This document shows, in pieces, positions 6,336-7,862 of a stretch of DNA of 7,862 nucleotides; the stretch's first letter is position 1; every line of letters begins with the position of its first letter. The notes under the pieces are model-generated. The model did not search any database and was not told where the DNA came from. It was given only the letters and a program-made list of their open reading frames with translations. The translations under genes and the position numbers were made by a program. Location of the stretch: NCBI GenBank assembly GCA_947589695.1, contig CANQBY010000053.1, positions 1-7,862 of the forward strand. Reading direction: 5' to 3'. Origin of the DNA: an uncultured Bacilli bacterium. Its GTDB lineage: Bacteria; Bacillota_I; Bacilli_A; RF39; UBA660.

Positions 6336-7083
6336 GACGAGTACAACAGCCGGTGACGCGCCGAGTACGAGTGTTAATACCACCGAAGTAAAAGGTGCTA
6401 CTATAACGTTCGCTGGTGAAGAAGAAAGATTTGAGTTATTAAGTTATCCAGGTGGAATAGGTGTTTATGGTGCGAAAGCTTCTATAGCTAAGACTAATGA
6501 GGATGATGTAAGCCATGAATATCAAGCAACATTTAATTTAAAAATTGAATATATTAATAAGACCCAAACAGATTTGGAATGGGAACTTTACATGGTTGAA
6601 GAAGCTAATAAGGTTGAATTAAATGCTGAAGAGACAACGATTTGCAAGTTAATCGAGAAGAAAGACGACGCTAGTGGTGAAACTAGATTTTGGTATTCAG
6701 ACATCGCTACCGAAGGAGAGAACGAGGCAACTGACAAAGGTTGTAGCGCATCAGCTATAACTTCTAAATTAGCTGGTATGGGTTCCACTAAGATTGCCTC
6801 TGGTAAATTATTGCATTATGAAGAAGAACGTGATCAAAGTAATGATGGGAAGAGAACCATCACAAAAGATACAGCAACTGACGAAACTGGTGAATACAAT
6901 AAAGATGATGGTGAATTATCAAAAAGAGTTATTAACACTAAAGATAAAAAAGCTAAATATTATTACTTAGTTGTTAAATATCCTAATGAAAATAAGCCAC
7001 AAACCAACGATCAAAATAAACTTATTCAAGTAAATTTATCTCTTGATGGTAAGCCAGCAGCAACTTTATATGAAGAGCAATAA
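6307..7083 (+). CDS. Headless variant surface-protein cassette 4 (divergent)
   Basis: The most divergent family member, 258 aa from the GTG at 6307. It keeps only the strongest framework blocks: ITFAG (33-37), SYPGGIGVYGAKA (46-58), FNLKIEYINKTQTDLEWELYMVE (76-98), FWY (128-130) and YYYLVVKYPN near the C-terminus. Only two cysteines remain (C113 and C146), matching the first two of the other cassettes. The TC-x3-LC pair is absent and the segment is replaced by a charged KD/DE-rich stretch. As in the others, the signal-peptide sequence before it is intact but lacks an initiator, so it is predicted silent. It presumably encodes an alternative version of the same exported protein. Upstream transcription could arrive from abiEii, but translation would still lack a start. 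Confidence 0.72.
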   Translation: MGATFAYFTATSTTAGDAPSTSVNTTEVKGATITFAGEEERFELLSYPGGIGVYGAKASIAKTNEDDVSHEYQATFNLKIEYINKTQTDLEWELYMVEEANKVELNAEETTICKLIEKKDDASGETRFWYSDIATEGENEATDKGCSASAITSKLAGMGSTKIASGKLLHYEEERDQSNDGKRTITKDTATDETGEYNKDDGELSKRVINTKDKKAKYYYLVVKYPNENKPQTNDQNKLIQVNLSLDGKPAATLYEEQ

Positions 7084-7094
7084 ATTAAATTTAG

Positions 7095-7121
7095 AACTAT
7101 CGATTATGCGATAGTTTTTTT
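7095..7121 (+). terminator. Terminator of cassette 4
   Basis: An 8-bp stem AACTATCG (7095-7102) / CGATAGTT (7109-7116), 6-nt loop ATTATG, with T tract 7115-7121. It shares the AACTATC/GATAGTT core with cassette 2. The mazF gene converges on it from the other side; only a poor T tract follows the hairpin on the minus strand. Confidence 0.85.
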
Positions 7122-7147
7122 AGTTTTTATAAAAATTTTTTAAAAAT

Positions 7148-7483
7148 TTATAAACATGCGTCTAATAAATTTTTAATATTTTCAAAATCTTCATTAGTAG
7201 CTTTTTCAACATATTTTAGTTTTCTAATCTCATAATCTATACTTCTAATGTGTTCACATAAAACTGAACCTTTAACTTTTTTAGAATTTTTTAGATTGTA
7301 ATGAGTAGGAAATTCTTTTTCGTTAGATGTTATAGGACATACTATAACCATCTTAGTATTTTTATTGAAAACATCATTTGAAATTACTACTGCTGGTCTA
7401 TATCCCTTTTGCTCATGTCCTTTAGTAGGATCAAAATCTATAAAAACAATATCACCTTGACTTGGAATATATTTTTTTACCAT
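7148..7483 (-). CDS. mazF: MazF/PemK family mRNA interferase toxin
   Basis: A sequence-specific endoribonuclease toxin of a type II pair, 111 aa, normal length. The N-terminal QGDIVFIDFDPTKGHEQKG (9-27) leads into GYRPAVVIS (27-35), with R29 matching the catalytic Arg. CPITSN (49-54) supplies the conserved Thr/Ser, T52 and S53. GSVLCEHIRSID (72-83) is the usual later strand. All core residues appear intact. Its start overlaps the antitoxin stop by 7 bp, and a GGGAAAAG purine run lies just before the ATG at 7483. It is the passenger of interval 4, transcribed toward the cassette 4 terminator. Confidence 0.93.
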   Translation of the reverse strand: MVKKYIPSQGDIVFIDFDPTKGHEQKGYRPAVVISNDVFNKNTKMVIVCPITSNEKEFPTHYNLKNSKKVKGSVLCEHIRSIDYEIRKLKYVEKATNEDFENIKNLLDACL

Positions 7484-7719
7484 ATTTCTTTTCCCTTTGC
7501 TTCATCCCAAGTATATTCTTTTGCTAAATTGCTTCCTTTATAATTGGCAAATTTATCAGCAAGAGATATTTTTTCTTTTTTAGGTCTAGATATAATTATT
7601 TTATCTTCTTCATATTTTATTTCCATTTTGTCATTTGTTTTTAAATTTAAAGATTTTAATATACTACTAGGTATTCTGATTCCATCAGAATTACCCCACT
7701 TTTGAAGTCTTACTTCCAT
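7477..7719 (-). CDS. mazE: MazE-type antitoxin (SpoVT/AbrB domain)
   Basis: The antitoxin partner of MazF, 80 aa. The N-terminal swapped-hairpin AbrB-like DNA-binding domain (1-46) carries the classic LQKWGNSDGIRIP (5-17). The C-terminal tail (48-80), ending YTWDEAKGKEIW, is the expected intrinsically flexible toxin-binding part. It should dimerise, bind its own promoter and occupy the MazF active site. The ATG at 7719 is preceded by GGAG about ten bases away and by a near-consensus promoter. It is cotranscribed and coupled with mazF through a 7-bp overlap. Confidence 0.92.
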   Translation of the reverse strand: MEVRLQKWGNSDGIRIPSSILKSLNLKTNDKMEIKYEEDKIIISRPKKEKISLADKFANYKGSNLAKEYTWDEAKGKEIW

Positions 7720-7744
7720 TTAATAACATCTCCGATCTATTTAT

Positions 7745-7773
7745 AGTATATACAATGTTTATACATATGTCAA
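7745..7773 (-). promoter_or_regulatory. Promoter and candidate operator of mazEF
   Basis: On the minus strand: consensus -35 TTGACA (7773-7768), 17-bp spacer and -10 TATACT (7750-7745). An imperfect direct repeat, TATACAATGT (7749-7758) and TATACATATGT (7760-7770) on the plus strand, fills the spacer and could bind MazE. The promoter starts only 25 bp from array repeat copy 5 and fires away from it. Confidence 0.75.
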
Positions 7774-7798
7774 TATTTTATTTTAATAAATTATATAA

Positions 7799-7862
7799 AT
7801 AAAAACACAGTCTTATTAACAGTAATCGCGGTAGCCACGCTGCTGGTTGCAGTAGTGGGTGC
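7799..7862 (+). repeat. Array repeat copy 5 (3' end cut by window)
   Basis: Identical to the first 64 bp of the complete copies. Its left flank TATATAAAT (7792-7800) matches copy 2. The in-frame sequence again has no initiator in view. It shows that the array continues to the right of the window, with a fifth surface-protein cassette expected. Confidence 0.93.

Noticed and set aside
6588..6788. Minus-strand open frame of 66 codons
   Set aside because: It is antisense to cassette 4 with no independent support.
1..7862. CRISPR array
   Set aside because: The repeats are 85 bp, coding, and 1.5 to 2.4 kb apart with genes between them, not short regularly spaced units.
1..7862. Insertion sequence, transposon or prophage
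   Set aside because: No transposase, integrase or phage structural gene and no terminal inverted repeats with target duplications are seen.

Overview
The window is AT-rich DNA whose genes read well in the standard bacterial code: TGG is the Trp codon, and abiEi ends in TGA overlapping the ATG of abiEii. The gene families (RelB/YafQ, AbiEi/AbiEii, MazEF, a DUF4143 ATPase), the Gram-positive style Shine-Dalgarno sites and a SipW-cognate-like signal peptide point to a low-GC Firmicute-like bacterium, perhaps an uncultured gut Bacilli/Mollicutes-related lineage. That placement is inference.

The layout is a repeating array. An identical repeat of about 85 bp occurs five times on the + strand: 1-73 (cut by the window start), 2224-2308, 3868-3952, 6251-6335 and 7799-7862 (cut by the window end). 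In frame it encodes the hydrophobic core and cleavage region of a signal peptide (V-L-L-T-V-I-A-V-A-T... then G-A-T-F-A-Y-F-T-A). Each of the four complete units continues into a different member of one family of secreted proteins of about 260-270 aa, then a stop and a terminator hairpin of shared design (CTATC...GATAG or close, plus a T tract). None of the four has a usable start codon or ribosome binding site in front of the signal peptide: upstream of the hydrophobic core the frame runs into a stop with no ATG, GTG or TTG. They therefore look like headless, silent variant cassettes that would need recombination behind an expressed 5' end lying outside this window.

Between each terminator and the next repeat sits exactly one self-contained module with its own signals. 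Interval 1 (926-2116, minus) has a DUF4143 AAA ATPase. Interval 2 (3254-3833, plus) has a RelB/DinJ-YafQ toxin-antitoxin pair. Interval 3 (4831-6248, plus) has an AbiEi-AbiEii type IV toxin-antitoxin pair. Interval 4 (7148-7719, minus) has a MazE-MazF pair. All four surface-protein cassettes point the same way, whereas the passenger modules face either way.

My reading is a variable surface-protein cassette array in which long perfect direct repeats serve as recombination sites, homologous or site-specific, and addiction modules in the intervals penalise loss of a unit. The arrangement resembles both silent pilin cassettes and a toxin-antitoxin-rich integron array, but the recombining sequence lies inside the signal-peptide coding region. 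No recombinase and no expression locus is visible here, so the mechanism is hypothesis; the repeats, headless frames and module order are seen directly.
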